Below, piece after piece: positions 36,362-45,690 of a DNA stretch of 64,000 nt; within the stretch, counting starts at the first letter, position 1; each line of letters opens with the position of its first letter. The notes below the pieces were generated by a model. That model ran no database searches, was not told the DNA's origin, and worked only from the letters and a program-made list of their open reading frames with translations. The stretch comes from Photobacterium sp. CCB-ST2H9. Lineage in GTDB: Bacteria > Pseudomonadota > Gammaproteobacteria > Enterobacterales > Vibrionaceae. A program made the position numbers and the translations under genes. The DNA lies in contig NZ_CP100426.1 in the NCBI RefSeq assembly GCF_023151555.2, positions 1-64,000 on the forward strand. Reading direction: 5' to 3'.

Positions 36362-37480
36362 CTACTGCGCCAGTGACCGGATATAAGCGATCAGGGCCTC
36401 AATTTCCTGATCATTGAAAGTGTAGACGGGCATTACCGCCGGGTAACCTTTGACCAGCTCAGCACTGGCCTCAAGAATGGCACGTCGCAGATATGTTTCA
36501 TCCACCTGTTGACGGGTATCGTCTGACATGGTTTCGGTTTTTCCGTACAGTTTCAGCCAGGTTGGCCCGATACCGGGTTTGCCATCGTGACTGTGGCAGG
36601 CGATGCAGCCGTTCACTTCAGAAAGCTTTTTGCCCATTGCAATGAGGTCTTCTGCGGAAAGTGTGCCGGTTGCGGTTGCAGACTCAGCGGGCTGCTGTGT
36701 CTGGGCAAAGGTAGGCTGCGCTGCCAGCCAGCGGCCGAATTCTGCTTCATCTTCAACAATGACACGGCCACGCATATTGAAATGGCCGACACCGCAAAGC
36801 TCAGCGCAGAGAATATCGAACTGACCCCGCTCAGTCGGTCTGAGCCAGAAATGGGACACTGTCCCCGGAACCAGATCCATCTTTGCTCGGAACTGAGGCA
36901 CATTGAAATCGTGCAGGACGTCTTTTGAACGCAGCAGCATCTTATGCGGCGCATAGAGTGGCAGATGCAGCTCGGGGGTCAGGATGATGCGATCGTCGGC
37001 ACCCGCCGGATCATCCGGATCGAGGCCCAGCGGATTGGTCGCGGACACAAAACGCGCATCACTTTTTCCCAGCTGCTGGTCGTCGCCGGGAAAGCGAAAC
37101 CGCCAGCGCCATTGCTCACCGACGACCTCAACAATGCGTGCATCATCCGGTACATTTACGAATTGCCCGTAGACCAGAAGCCCCGGTGCCAGCAAAGCTA
37201 TGATCCCGACGGAAGTGATGCCGATCAGCCAGGCCTCCAGCTTTTTACTGTCCGGCTGAAAACGGGACGTTCTGCCCGGTTTATGGCGAAAACGGAAGAT
37301 CAGCCAGGCAAGGATCAGATTCAGAATGACGAAAAAAGCCCCGGTGATGATGAGTGTTAAATTCAGGGCATTGTCGATTTCGCCCCAGTTTGACGCCGCC
37401 GGCGTCAGCCACCAGGGACTGAGAAAATGAAACAGAACGGAAGCAATAACAATAAAAATCAAGGTAATGGCGATAGCCAT
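36362..37480 (-). CDS. ctaC: Cytochrome c oxidase subunit II fused to cytochrome c
   Basis: The 372-residue protein has two N-terminal membrane segments (about 5-25 and 40-65). The CuA domain has CAELCGVGHFNM, and a C-terminal class I cytochrome c domain has the haem motif CIACH with a distal methionine near PAVMPVYTF. This fusion makes the complex caa3-type. It is the first gene of the oxidase operon, with an AAGGTG site before the ATG. The promoter should lie in the divergent gap with the DUF808 gene. Confidence 0.93.
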   Translation of the reverse strand: MAIAITLIFIVIASVLFHFLSPWWLTPAASNWGEIDNALNLTLIITGAFFVILNLILAWLIFRFRHKPGRTSRFQPDSKKLEAWLIGITSVGIIALLAPGLLVYGQFVNVPDDARIVEVVGEQWRWRFRFPGDDQQLGKSDARFVSATNPLGLDPDDPAGADDRIILTPELHLPLYAPHKMLLRSKDVLHDFNVPQFRAKMDLVPGTVSHFWLRPTERGQFDILCAELCGVGHFNMRGRVIVEDEAEFGRWLAAQPTFAQTQQPAESATATGTLSAEDLIAMGKKLSEVNGCIACHSHDGKPGIGPTWLKLYGKTETMSDDTRQQVDETYLRRAILEASAELVKGYPAVMPVYTFNDQEIEALIAYIRSLAQ

Positions 37481-37801
37481 GCAACACCTTCAACCGAAAC
37501 TGGTCGCATCCTTGAGAAGAACACAAATCGGTAAACCGAACCCTGGAAGTTATTTATTTCGCGCAGTTCAAGTGCTGTTCACGGTGTGACATTCATGAAG
37601 ATTGCCGTGACAGATCATTATATTGATTAAAATCTTAGTGGACTTCATCTCGCTCTGCGAGTCATGGGTGGGGAATCTTTCATTTCAGTTCGGAAATGAG
37701 AACCCCGGGCTGAACCGAAAAATGTTTTATGATGAATGTGATGACTCAGGACGAATAACCTGTTTCTCAATCAGTTAATTTCCCAAAAATGAGGAGGGGA
37801 T
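37481..37801. other. Divergent intergenic region (ctaC and DUF808)
   Basis: This 320-base region separates two divergent genes and must carry both promoters. A GGAGGGG ribosome site for the DUF808 gene lies at the right end. I could not assign promoter boxes or a regulator site confidently. Confidence 0.5.
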
Positions 37802-38716
37802 GTGGCAGGCGCAAGTTTACTAACGTTGTTGGATGATATTGCAACCGTACTGGATGATGTTGCGGTGATGAGTAAAGTTGCGGCAAGAAAAACCGCAGGT
37901 GTGCTGGGTGATGATTTGGCTTTAAATGCCCAGCAGGTTGCCGGTGTGCGTGCGGAGCGGGAGATCCCTGTGGTTTGGGGGGTCGCGAAAGGCTCGTTTA
38001 AAAATAAGTTGATTCTGGTGCCGGCGGCATTGCTGATTAGTGCGATCGCACCTTGGCTCATTATGCCATTACTCTTAATTGGCGGTTTGTATCTGTGTTT
38101 TGAAGGTGCAGAGAAAGTTGTTCATCAAATCATGCACGGCGGCGCTGAAGAAGAGCTGAGAGATCATGATGAATTACCTGAAGGTCTGAACCTGGAGGAA
38201 TACGAGGCCAGCAAAATAAAGGGTGCGATCCGGACCGACTTTATTCTGTCTGCTGAAATCATCGTGATTGCATTGGGTACCGTTCAGGGCGCTTCTTTTC
38301 TGACGCAGCTGACTGTGGTCAGTTTTATTGCAGTACTGATGACCATTGGTGTTTACGGGCTGGTGGCCGGTATTGTGAAACTCGATGATGGCGGTTTTTA
38401 TCTGGTGAAACGCTATAAAACGGGTCTGGTCAATGCGTTCGGAAAAATGCTCATCACAGCGGCCCCTAAACTGATGAAAGTTCTGGCCGTTGTCGGTACT
38501 GTGGCCATGTTCCTGGTCGGTGGCGGTATTGTGGTTCACAGCGCGCCTGATTCTCACCATTGGCTGGAAATGCTGATGGAACGCCTGCATAACTTTCCTG
38601 GCGTGAGCTGGCTGGTTCCGATGCTGACGAACTTGTTTGTGGGTGTCGTCGCGGGTTTGCTGGTTCTGGGCGCGGTTTCGCTTTGGCAACGGTTGAGCGG
38701 GAATCGAGCAGCATAA
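37802..38716 (+). CDS. yedI: DUF808 (YedI) inner-membrane protein
   Basis: A 304-residue protein starting at GTG 37802 after a GAGGAGGGG site. It matches the DUF808/YedI family closely. The N-terminus reads AGASLLTLLDDIATVLDDVA, followed by KVAARKTAGVLGDDLALNAQQ, then about five membrane segments. The function of YedI is unknown. A weakly spaced downstream gene for an exported protein follows after about 56 bases. Confidence 0.9.
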   Translation: MAGASLLTLLDDIATVLDDVAVMSKVAARKTAGVLGDDLALNAQQVAGVRAEREIPVVWGVAKGSFKNKLILVPAALLISAIAPWLIMPLLLIGGLYLCFEGAEKVVHQIMHGGAEEELRDHDELPEGLNLEEYEASKIKGAIRTDFILSAEIIVIALGTVQGASFLTQLTVVSFIAVLMTIGVYGLVAGIVKLDDGGFYLVKRYKTGLVNAFGKMLITAAPKLMKVLAVVGTVAMFLVGGGIVVHSAPDSHHWLEMLMERLHNFPGVSWLVPMLTNLFVGVVAGLLVLGAVSLWQRLSGNRAA

Positions 38717-38772
38717 ACCTCTGAGTTCAGGTATGCTGGAGACAAACTGAAAGCGAATAATTAAGAATTAGC

Positions 38773-39447
38773 ATGACAATGAAATCTCGCAGCAGGCCTA
38801 TTTCTGTTCTGAGCCACCTGCCTTTGCTGGTGGCTCTGGCGTTTCCATTCGGTGCCGCAGCTGAAAGTGAGACCGAAACACCGATCGTTGCTCAGTCCCA
38901 GACAGTTGGCCCGATTCTGGCAGATGCTTTCGAGCAGTCTGGCAGGGTGTGGAAGCGTAACGCGATGGCTTACGCCCGTTTGCCTGTCCGAAGTGAAATT
39001 GGCAAGGCAGTGACGACCTTCACATTAGATGGGGAAGGGAAACCTGCTGCCGCCTCTGAAGCTGAAATTCAGGAAAACAGTGTGATCGTTCGGGATATGA
39101 GGCCGATTGTTGGTGCCGTCTACCGTGAATATCTGATGTCCAGAGAGGCATGGTTCGAGGTATACGGCTTAATGGCGGATACCCTGACATTCCACAGTTA
39201 TCAGTCAGTCCAAACACTTCGTGTCCTCACTGTTGATGAGGCCCTACTGGCTGCTCTCGGGAGCCAGAATGGTCAATCGGTACAACTCAATTCCAGTGTT
39301 TTTCCGGGAGCCGGGGCCGATTCGGGCAGTCACACTCAGGTGATAACATTATCATTAGGTGACAGGGTCACTGATTCAGGTGTCATCGTCTCACCAGAGG
39401 TTTTGGAGAAGGACTATTCCCCGCAAGACATTGCACCGGAAGCATAA
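38773..39447 (+). CDS. Exported protein of unknown function
   Basis: A 224-residue product with a Sec signal peptide (basic start, then LPLLVALAFPFGAAAES; cleavage near residue 36). The mature part contains no recognisable motif. It reads as a soluble mixed alpha/beta protein with a VRSEIGKAVTTFTLDGEGK segment. The ATG could be 38773 or 38779; the ribosome site is weak. It may be co-transcribed with the DUF808 gene. A good terminator follows. Confidence 0.65.
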   Translation: MTMKSRSRPISVLSHLPLLVALAFPFGAAAESETETPIVAQSQTVGPILADAFEQSGRVWKRNAMAYARLPVRSEIGKAVTTFTLDGEGKPAAASEAEIQENSVIVRDMRPIVGAVYREYLMSREAWFEVYGLMADTLTFHSYQSVQTLRVLTVDEALLAALGSQNGQSVQLNSSVFPGAGADSGSHTQVITLSLGDRVTDSGVIVSPEVLEKDYSPQDIAPEA

Positions 39448-39455
39448 ATGATCAC

Positions 39456-39482
39456 AACCAGCCCGAGCGGCTGGTTTTTTTT
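39456..39482 (+). terminator. Intrinsic terminator after the exported protein gene
   Basis: AACCAGCC pairs with GGCTGGTT across a five-base loop and is followed by a run of eight Ts. Confidence 0.9.
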
Positions 39483-39591
39483 GCCGTTTTCATCCTTACG
39501 GTCGATCGGTTGGAGCTATCGCTGGCAGTCTCTTATTTCTGATGGGGGCTTGAGCTGTGATCACACCGAAAGGCTGACCATGAATTTAACT

Positions 39592-39630
39592 AAAATGATA
39601 ATTTTTACTTGAATGATAATAGTTATTATT
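39592..39630 (+). promoter_or_regulatory. Fur box(es) upstream of the FhuF-like gene
   Basis: AATGATAATAGTTATTATT at 39612-39630 matches the 19-base Fur palindrome in most positions. A second AATGATAAT-like half is seen at about 39594-39602, suggesting overlapping or tandem Fur sites. The position upstream of an iron-reductase gene fits iron-repressed expression. Confidence 0.8.
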
Positions 39631-39679
39631 TATTCTAGTGTGATTCACACGAGATGAGTTTTGCCCGAAGCCGGGTGAA

Positions 39680-40486
39680 ATGAGAATTCATGAGAGTTTG
39701 GTGGACATGTCGACAGCGTTGAAAATGGATCAGAGAACGGAACATCAGAGTTTTCCTGGCATCATTGCCCGGGCGGTTCAGCCGCAGCATCTGATCCGGT
39801 TGTTCCATGACGGGGAGCGTCTGATTCCTATCATGAAAGGCGTTGAGTCACCCGACACCCTGTTCTCTATCACCCGGGACGGGCAAAATGATCAGTTGTT
39901 AGCCAGCCTCTATCAGTACTGGCAGCAAAATTATCCGGAAGCCGGGCAACCTTACTGGACAACCCGAAGCTGGTCGATGCTGACCTGGCAGCCACTGTAT
40001 CTGGCTTTTGTCTGTGTCTATAGTGTGCAGGCGGTGCCGCCGCTGAGCCAGATTGTGCAGCAGTATAACAATGAAGGCTGGGTGGCTGGTTACAGCTTCA
40101 GTCAGAACAGTAAGTGGTGTGAGGGAAACACGCAAAAGCTGATTCAGTGCGCCGGGCGGGAGCTGGTGGATCTTTATGAAGAACTGCGTGAGCAGATGGA
40201 ACTGCATACGCGGATTCGTCCCGGTTTTACCCGTCAGTTACTGGCTGATACCGTGATTGCAGTCCTGCTGCGTTACCACAATACCTTGCCCGAACGCTTG
40301 TCTGCAGACGTTGTACTGCAACATGCGGCTTGGTGGCTGGAAAGTCTGGGTCTACCAGGGAAACATATCAATACTTTATATTGTTCAGAAGAAGGCCAGT
40401 GGCAGCAAATGAGAGTCAGCTGCTGTATGCATTACCGTCGGGATGATGGGAAGTACTGTGCCAATTGTCCGAAGAACAGAATCTAA
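39680..40486 (+). CDS. FhuF-like siderophore ferric-iron reductase
   Basis: A 268-residue cytoplasmic protein. The C-terminus carries CC-x10-C-x2-C (CCMHYRRDDGKYCANC), the unusual 2Fe-2S site of FhuF-type reductases that release iron from imported siderophores. The rest, including the tryptophan-rich TRSWSMLTWQPLYLAF region, fits the family. The start may instead be ATG 39707 (MSTALKMDQ). A Fur box lies about 50 bases upstream. No siderophore transport genes adjoin it in this window. Confidence 0.85.
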   Translation: MRIHESLVDMSTALKMDQRTEHQSFPGIIARAVQPQHLIRLFHDGERLIPIMKGVESPDTLFSITRDGQNDQLLASLYQYWQQNYPEAGQPYWTTRSWSMLTWQPLYLAFVCVYSVQAVPPLSQIVQQYNNEGWVAGYSFSQNSKWCEGNTQKLIQCAGRELVDLYEELREQMELHTRIRPGFTRQLLADTVIAVLLRYHNTLPERLSADVVLQHAAWWLESLGLPGKHINTLYCSEEGQWQQMRVSCCMHYRRDDGKYCANCPKNRI

Positions 40487-40533
40487 GCGTTAAGACATTC
40501 AGAACAGCATTAATTTTGCTGGAAATGACATAG

Positions 40534-40571
40534 AAAAAAGCCGGGGTCGTTCAGCAACCCCGGCTTTTTTC
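40534..40571. terminator. Bidirectional intrinsic terminator
   Basis: A long stem joining AAAAAAGCCGGGG and CCCCGGCTTTTTT lies between the convergent FhuF-like gene and the YeeN gene. It has a T-run on both strands. Confidence 0.9.
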
Positions 40572-40588
40572 AGGTCAACGCGACTGCA

Positions 40589-41311
40589 TTAACCTTCAAT
40601 TTCTGCGTTGTGATAAACGTTCTGGACGTCGTCACAGTCGTTCAGCATGTCGAGGAACTTATCGAATGCTGCGACATCGTCACCCGTAACCGGATGCATG
40701 GCTTGAGGTACGAAAGTGATTTCTTCAACTTCCATGGTCACGTCAGGCATTGCGTCAGACAGCGCGTTTTTCACTTTGAAGAACTCGGTGTGCGGTGCAA
40801 ACACTGTGATCACGCCGTCTTCTGCTTCAATGTCTGAAACATCAACGTCGGCCATGATCAGCGCTTCCATGACGGCTTCTTCATCGTCACCCTGGAACTG
40901 GAAAACAGCCTGATGATCGAACATGTGTGCTACTGCACCCGGTGCACCGATTTTCGCGTTGTTTTTCACAAAGCACTGGCGAACGTCCATATAGGTGCGG
41001 TTGTTGTTGTCTGTCAGGCAGTCAACAATTACAGAGCAGCCACCCGGGCCGAAACCTTCGTAACGTGCGGTTGAGAAGTCTTCACCGCCGCCACCGCTTG
41101 CTTTATCAATAGCTTTTTCGATCACGTGACTCGGCACCTGATCTTTCTTTGCTTTTTCCATCAGACGGCGCAGAGACAGGTTGCTGTCCGGATCTGTACC
41201 GCCGTTTTTGGCGCTCATGTAGATCTCTTTACCGTATTTGGAGTAGACCTTAATTTTTGCGCCTTGAGTTTTAGCCATTGAGGCTTTACGAACTTCGAAA
41301 CTGCGTCCCAT
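40589..41311 (-). CDS. yeeN: YebC/PmpR-family protein, YeeN type
   Basis: A 240-residue member of the TACO1/YebC family. The N-terminus [19 protein letters not shown] is characteristic of the YeeN subgroup. Further landmarks are the glycine-rich [20 protein letters not shown] and [13 protein letters not shown]. Family members were described as transcription regulators and more recently as translation factors relieving ribosome stalling. It is monocistronic and ends at a bidirectional terminator. Confidence 0.92.
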   Translation of the reverse strand: MGRSFEVRKASMAKTQGAKIKVYSKYGKEIYMSAKNGGTDPDSNLSLRRLMEKAKKDQVPSHVIEKAIDKASGGGGEDFSTARYEGFGPGGCSVIVDCLTDNNNRTYMDVRQCFVKNNAKIGAPGAVAHMFDHQAVFQFQGDDEEAVMEALIMADVDVSDIEAEDGVITVFAPHTEFFKVKNALSDAMPDVTMEVEEITFVPQAMHPVTGDDVAAFDKFLDMLNDCDDVQNVYHNAEIEG

Positions 41312-41633
41312 GGGGAATCACTCTCTGTAATTGATACTTTCGATAGGTGGACTGATTTTATCAGCAGCCCCAGTCCTTAGGCTAGTACCAAGTTGCAACC
41401 TTGTTCCAGTAATGCTGGCTAAGGGGATATCAGTCTGGTACTGAGCTGTGAACGGAAGCTATGTTACCTTGTTTTTGCGGTGTTTTAGGAATGCTGACTA
41501 CAAAAATCAGGCCGTTAGTGATTAAAAATAGCACAAAACCATAAAAAACATTCTTTTTGGTTCAAAAAATAGACATTTGAACATCTTGGTGCTTTACAGT
41601 AAAAAAAGAGCTGGTATTATTCACCGCACTTAC
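41312..41633. other. Intergenic region before the tRNA genes
   Basis: The left part holds the yeeN promoter region. The right part holds a good sigma-70-like promoter for the tRNAs. AT-rich tracts at about 41520-41590 could act as an UP element. No gene is seen. Confidence 0.55.
41593..41620 (+). promoter_or_regulatory. Probable tRNA promoter
   Basis: TTTACA at 41593-41598 and TATTAT at 41615-41620 are separated by 16 bases. They lie 14 bases before the tRNA-Ser gene and behind an AT-rich tract. Confidence 0.65.
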
Positions 41634-41724
41634 GGAGAGATGGCTGAGTGGTTGAAAGCACCGGTCTTGAAAACCGGCATACGTTAATAGCGTATCTAGG
41701 GTTCAAATCCCTATCTCTCCGCCA
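41634..41724 (+). tRNA. tRNA-Ser (anticodon TGA)
   Basis: A 91-base cloverleaf. The acceptor GGAGAGA pairs with TCTCTCC. The anticodon stem CCGGT/ACCGG presents TGA, the long variable arm is typical of tRNA-Ser, and the T loop has TTCAAAT. CCA is encoded. Confidence 0.97.
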
Positions 41725-41762
41725 CTTTCATCAGGTTGGCATCGCCAGCATGGTAAAAAATT

Positions 41763-41839
41763 GGAGCGGTAGTTCAGTTGGTTAGAATACCGGCCTGTCA
41801 CGCCGGGGGTCGCGGGTTCGAGTCCCGTCCGCTCCGCCA
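41763..41839 (+). tRNA. tRNA-Asp (anticodon GTC)
   Basis: A 77-base cloverleaf. The acceptor GGAGCGG pairs with CCGCTCC. The anticodon arm CCGGC/GCCGG presents GTC, the T arm is GCGGG/CCCGT with TTCGAGT, and CCA is encoded. Its 3' end begins a 118-bp tandem repeat. Confidence 0.97.
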
Positions 41840-41847
41840 ACACACGA

Positions 41848-41875
41848 AACCCGATGCGAAAGCGTCGGGTTTTTT
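41848..41875 (+). terminator. tRNA-Asp terminator, first copy
   Basis: AACCCGATGC pairs with GCGTCGGGTT, capped by a GAAA tetraloop, and is followed by a T-run. Confidence 0.9.
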
Positions 41876-41965
41876 GTATCTGGCGTTTGATGAAAAGTGC
41901 TGCGCATTTTGGTCGCGGGCCGGATTGCCGGACCATCGAGTCGCGTCCGCTCCGCCAACACACGA

Positions 41966-41993
41966 AACCCGATGCGAAAGCGTCGGGTTTTTT
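41966..41993 (+). terminator. tRNA-Asp terminator, duplicated copy
   Basis: The stem, GAAA loop and T-run are identical to the first copy, exactly 118 bases downstream and part of the tandem repeat. Confidence 0.88.
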
Positions 41994-42175
41994 GTATCTG
42001 ACGTTTGCTGAAAAGCGCTGCGCACTTTGGTCGCGGGCCGGATTGCCGGACTATCGAGTTTTGCCCGCTCGGCGAACATAGGATGCTTCAGCCGAATTTC
42101 TGGAGCTTTTTGCTGAGACAGAGAATGATATCTGCCCTCCGGCTGGAAAATTCGCGGCTGTGTTCTGTTGACAAA

Positions 42176-42210
42176 TAAAAAAGCCCCGGCTTGCTGGCCG
42201 GGGCTTTTTT
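42176..42210. terminator. Bidirectional terminator between the tRNA locus and the chemoreceptor gene
   Basis: GCCCCGGC at 42183-42190 pairs with GCCGGGGC at 42197-42204, flanked by an A-run and a T-run. It can therefore stop transcripts from both sides. Confidence 0.9.
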
Positions 42211-42263
42211 GTCAGAGAGCACGTGATCATCTGCTCACGTGCTGCAAGCTGTATCTAGAGGCA

Positions 42264-43910
42264 TTAAAGTTTGAATCGTCTTACCAGCTTATCCATCTGA
42301 TCAGAGAGTTCTTGTAACTGATCACTGGAAACATTGAGCTGGTTCGCGATATCAGCCGTTTCAGCAGTTAAATGGTTGATATCTTCAATATTGCGGTTGA
42401 TTTCCTGCACGACAGATGACTGCTCTTCAGTCGCAGTAGCGACCTGAATGTTCTGAGAGCTGATCTGGTCAATATACGACACAATCTGAATCAGAGACTC
42501 GGTTGCAAGGTTGGCTTTGTCAGCGACGGTCGCACCCTGTTCTCGTCCCTGAGAGATAGCGTCAACCGCTTTGGTTGATTCGCTTTGCAGGCGGTTGATA
42601 ACATCCTGAATTTCTTCTGTCGAGTTTGCTGAACGAGATGCCAGATTTCTGACCTCATCGGCAACAACAGCAAAACCACGACCCTGTTCACCGGCACGAG
42701 CCGCTTCAATGGCAGCATTCAGAGCCAGCAGGTTGGTCTGTTCTGAGATGCTGCGGATGGTATCCAGAATGACACTGATATCTGTCACCTGTCTCGCCAG
42801 CGCTTCAATTACACCGGTTGTGTCACCCAAATCATTGCTGAGCTCATGCATTTTTTCTCTGGCATGCTCGACAACATTGGTACCATCCTGAGCCTGTGTA
42901 GTGGCTTCTTTTGCAATATGTGCAGCTTGCGCAGCGTTATTCGCAATTTCATTCACAGTTGCGCCAAGTTCGTTGATGGCGGTTGCAACCTGAATGGTTC
43001 TGTCACGTTGTGTCACGCAGTTGTTCTGAGTGGTTTGTGCCGTGGTGGCAACGGACTGAGCTGTCAGTGCCAGGTTTCGGGAGCTCTGCGCGACTTCTTC
43101 AACAGAATGATGAATCTTGGCAAAGAAGTTATTCAGTGTATCGCTGATCGCCGTTAATTCATCTTTGCCGCCGAGATCAATACGAGTATTGAGCGACATA
43201 TTCTTTTCTGCCGTTTGAATCGTCTTCTGCAAAGTCGATACTCGGGTTCTCAGATTCTGAATGATGACGAAAGAAATGAAAAATGAGATCGTGAGCGCAA
43301 TAATAATTAATAAAACCAGATTGCGTTGTCCATCTTCAAAACTTTGCTGTGCTTCTTCATTTAAGTTTTGAGCCTGAACAAGCAGCGTATCCAGAATTTC
43401 ATGTGCCTGTTTGCGCATCACGCCGTAAGAAACGGCATATTTACGGTAATAGCGATAAGCTTCTGATGTATTTCCAACTTCGAGCGCATTCAGCATCGGG
43501 TTTAATTCCGTCTGAATCATGGTTTCGAAGTTTCGTTGCAGCGATTCCGCAGCTTTTTTCAGTTCCGGTTTCACCTGTGCAGCAACGGACTGTTCCATCG
43601 CGGCACGCATCTCCGGGATATCTTCATCACGGGTTTCTTTAATGCGCTTGAGAACACCTTTCTGATCCTTTAAACCGTCAATTTCCTGGAACAGCATCAT
43701 GTCGATGCCTACCCGCATGCGAGGGATTCGTGAGGCGGCTTCTGCCATGGCTCGCATAGGCGTGGCAGTGTTCAAATATAGGCGTTCTGAACGTTCACCA
43801 ATCTGAGACATACTCAGGTGACTTAAAATACCTACAAGCAATAAAATGATGCAAGGGAGTAATACCGACAGAATTAATTTGGTTCTTAATGTTAATGTGT
43901 TGATAAACAT
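42264..43910 (-). CDS. Methyl-accepting chemotaxis protein
   Basis: A 548-residue chemoreceptor. It has membrane segments at about 10-32 and 198-218, enclosing a helical periplasmic four-helix-bundle-type ligand domain. A HAMP-like linker and a long cytoplasmic signalling domain follow. The conserved hairpin tip reads [20 protein letters not shown] then [15 protein letters not shown]. The protein lacks the C-terminal NWETF-like pentapeptide that tethers CheR in some receptors. The ligand is unknown. It is a single gene, with no other chemotaxis genes nearby. Confidence 0.95.
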   Translation of the reverse strand: MFINTLTLRTKLILSVLLPCIILLLVGILSHLSMSQIGERSERLYLNTATPMRAMAEAASRIPRMRVGIDMMLFQEIDGLKDQKGVLKRIKETRDEDIPEMRAAMEQSVAAQVKPELKKAAESLQRNFETMIQTELNPMLNALEVGNTSEAYRYYRKYAVSYGVMRKQAHEILDTLLVQAQNLNEEAQQSFEDGQRNLVLLIIIALTISFFISFVIIQNLRTRVSTLQKTIQTAEKNMSLNTRIDLGGKDELTAISDTLNNFFAKIHHSVEEVAQSSRNLALTAQSVATTAQTTQNNCVTQRDRTIQVATAINELGATVNEIANNAAQAAHIAKEATTQAQDGTNVVEHAREKMHELSNDLGDTTGVIEALARQVTDISVILDTIRSISEQTNLLALNAAIEAARAGEQGRGFAVVADEVRNLASRSANSTEEIQDVINRLQSESTKAVDAISQGREQGATVADKANLATESLIQIVSYIDQISSQNIQVATATEEQSSVVQEINRNIEDINHLTAETADIANQLNVSSDQLQELSDQMDKLVRRFKL

Positions 43911-44592
43911 AACTTTCTCTTTTTAATATTTATGGGGCCGCTGCAATCATCAGTATTGAATGTTCAATGAATAAGCATACCTTTTGAGCTGGTTGTTATA
44001 CCCTCATCCTTCCCAGCCCGGCGAAGTAAAACATTTTCCTGTTTAGATGATGCGTCTGCTTTGTCCTGTATGAGTAAATCTGATGATAGTATTTATCATT
44101 CTTTATATTTTAATTATCTGGAATTGTTTTAAAAGATCAGTTGATTGTTACAAATAAGTAAAACATGCCGTGTTGCCAATGAATGATTTAATATTTTTAT
44201 CATTTCTTCATTTCACTTGATATGCTCCAAATGTTTTATTACTCGGGGATAGATTATTTTTTATTTAAAAATAATGAAAAGTTGGCTGAAGATAACAAAT
44301 TAAGATGTGTGCCGGTTTGGCTTGTCCCAGAGATGACTTGTACTCAGATTCGCGACTGCGTCTGTCAGGGATGAAAAAGTTGAGCCCGACAGGAATGTTT
44401 GTATCGACTGTTTACTTACCAATGAATGCCTGTTTTTCACTGGTGTATCCGAGACGCCAAACACGGTGTGTGCATACAACTTTCCCTTGTGGTTGCTTCC
44501 AACCTGAGAGACGCATTCGCGTTGAATGTCTTATAATTCAACAGACATTGGACGACAGGGCCCACCTTGCGGCAGCATTCAACATTCCGATA
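43911..44592. other. Long intergenic region between the chemoreceptor and the GalNAc operon
   Basis: The left ~370 bases are AT-rich and should carry the chemoreceptor promoter. An open frame at 44305-44727 on the plus strand has no ribosome site and no domain-like sequence and is probably not a gene. I see no other feature here. Confidence 0.5.
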
Positions 44593-44619
44593 CAAAAAAG
44601 CCGTCCTTCTCAGGACGGC
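44593..44619 (-). terminator. Intrinsic terminator downstream of the GalNAc operon
   Basis: Read on the minus strand, GCCGTCCT pairs with AGGACGGC across a four-base loop and is followed by six Ts. It lies about 150 bases past the agaY stop codon. Confidence 0.88.
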
Positions 44620-44766
44620 AAAGAACGTGCTGACAACAATTGCGATGTCGGGGTCTCCAGCAGAGTGGACAGCTGGGGGCTAGGTTATCCCGGCAAAGCC
44701 CGGAATCGGACAACAGCCGCATCCTAATGCGATGACGACTCGGCAAAACCTCATCAACACTAAAGT
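44620..44766 (-). ncRNA. Candidate structured 3' UTR or small RNA after agaY
   Basis: Between the agaY stop and the terminator, the minus strand holds about 150 bases with several GC-rich hairpins. One is CGCAT/ATGCG (44718-44731), one uses CCGG/CCGG near 44686-44706, and one is CCAGC/GCTGG near 44656-44675. This is dense structure for a plain 3' UTR. I recognise no known RNA family, and the boundaries are guesses. Confidence 0.3.
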
Positions 44767-45648
<882 letters not shown>

Positions 45649-45690
45649 CTACCGCGTGATTTGAAAAAGAAAGACCAGTTGAAATTACAT

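Larger units (their letters stand above)
41831..42080 (+). repeat. 118-bp tandem repeat derived from the tRNA-Asp 3' end
   Basis: GCTCCGCCAACA starts at 41831 (inside tRNA-Asp) and again at 41949; a decayed third start, GCTCGGCGAACA, is at 42067. The spacing is exactly 118 bases each time. Each full unit contains the tRNA terminator, a spacer and a degraded copy of the tRNA T arm and acceptor (GGTCGCGGG and CGAGT remain). The two full units differ at only a few positions. Confidence 0.9.

Noticed and set aside
41878..42080. Possible CRISPR-like array after tRNA-Asp
   Set aside because: The repeat unit is 118 bases, includes the tRNA end and a terminator, and has near-identical rather than unique spacers. 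It is a tandem duplication.
44305..44727. 140-codon plus-strand open frame upstream of the aga operon terminator
   Set aside because: It has no ribosome site, contains no domain-like sequence, and runs through the antisense of the structured 3' region and terminator of the aga operon.
44620..44766. Known riboswitch (c-di-GMP-I, cobalamin or similar)
   Set aside because: The conserved core sequences of these classes could not be found, and the element follows rather than precedes a coding region on its strand.
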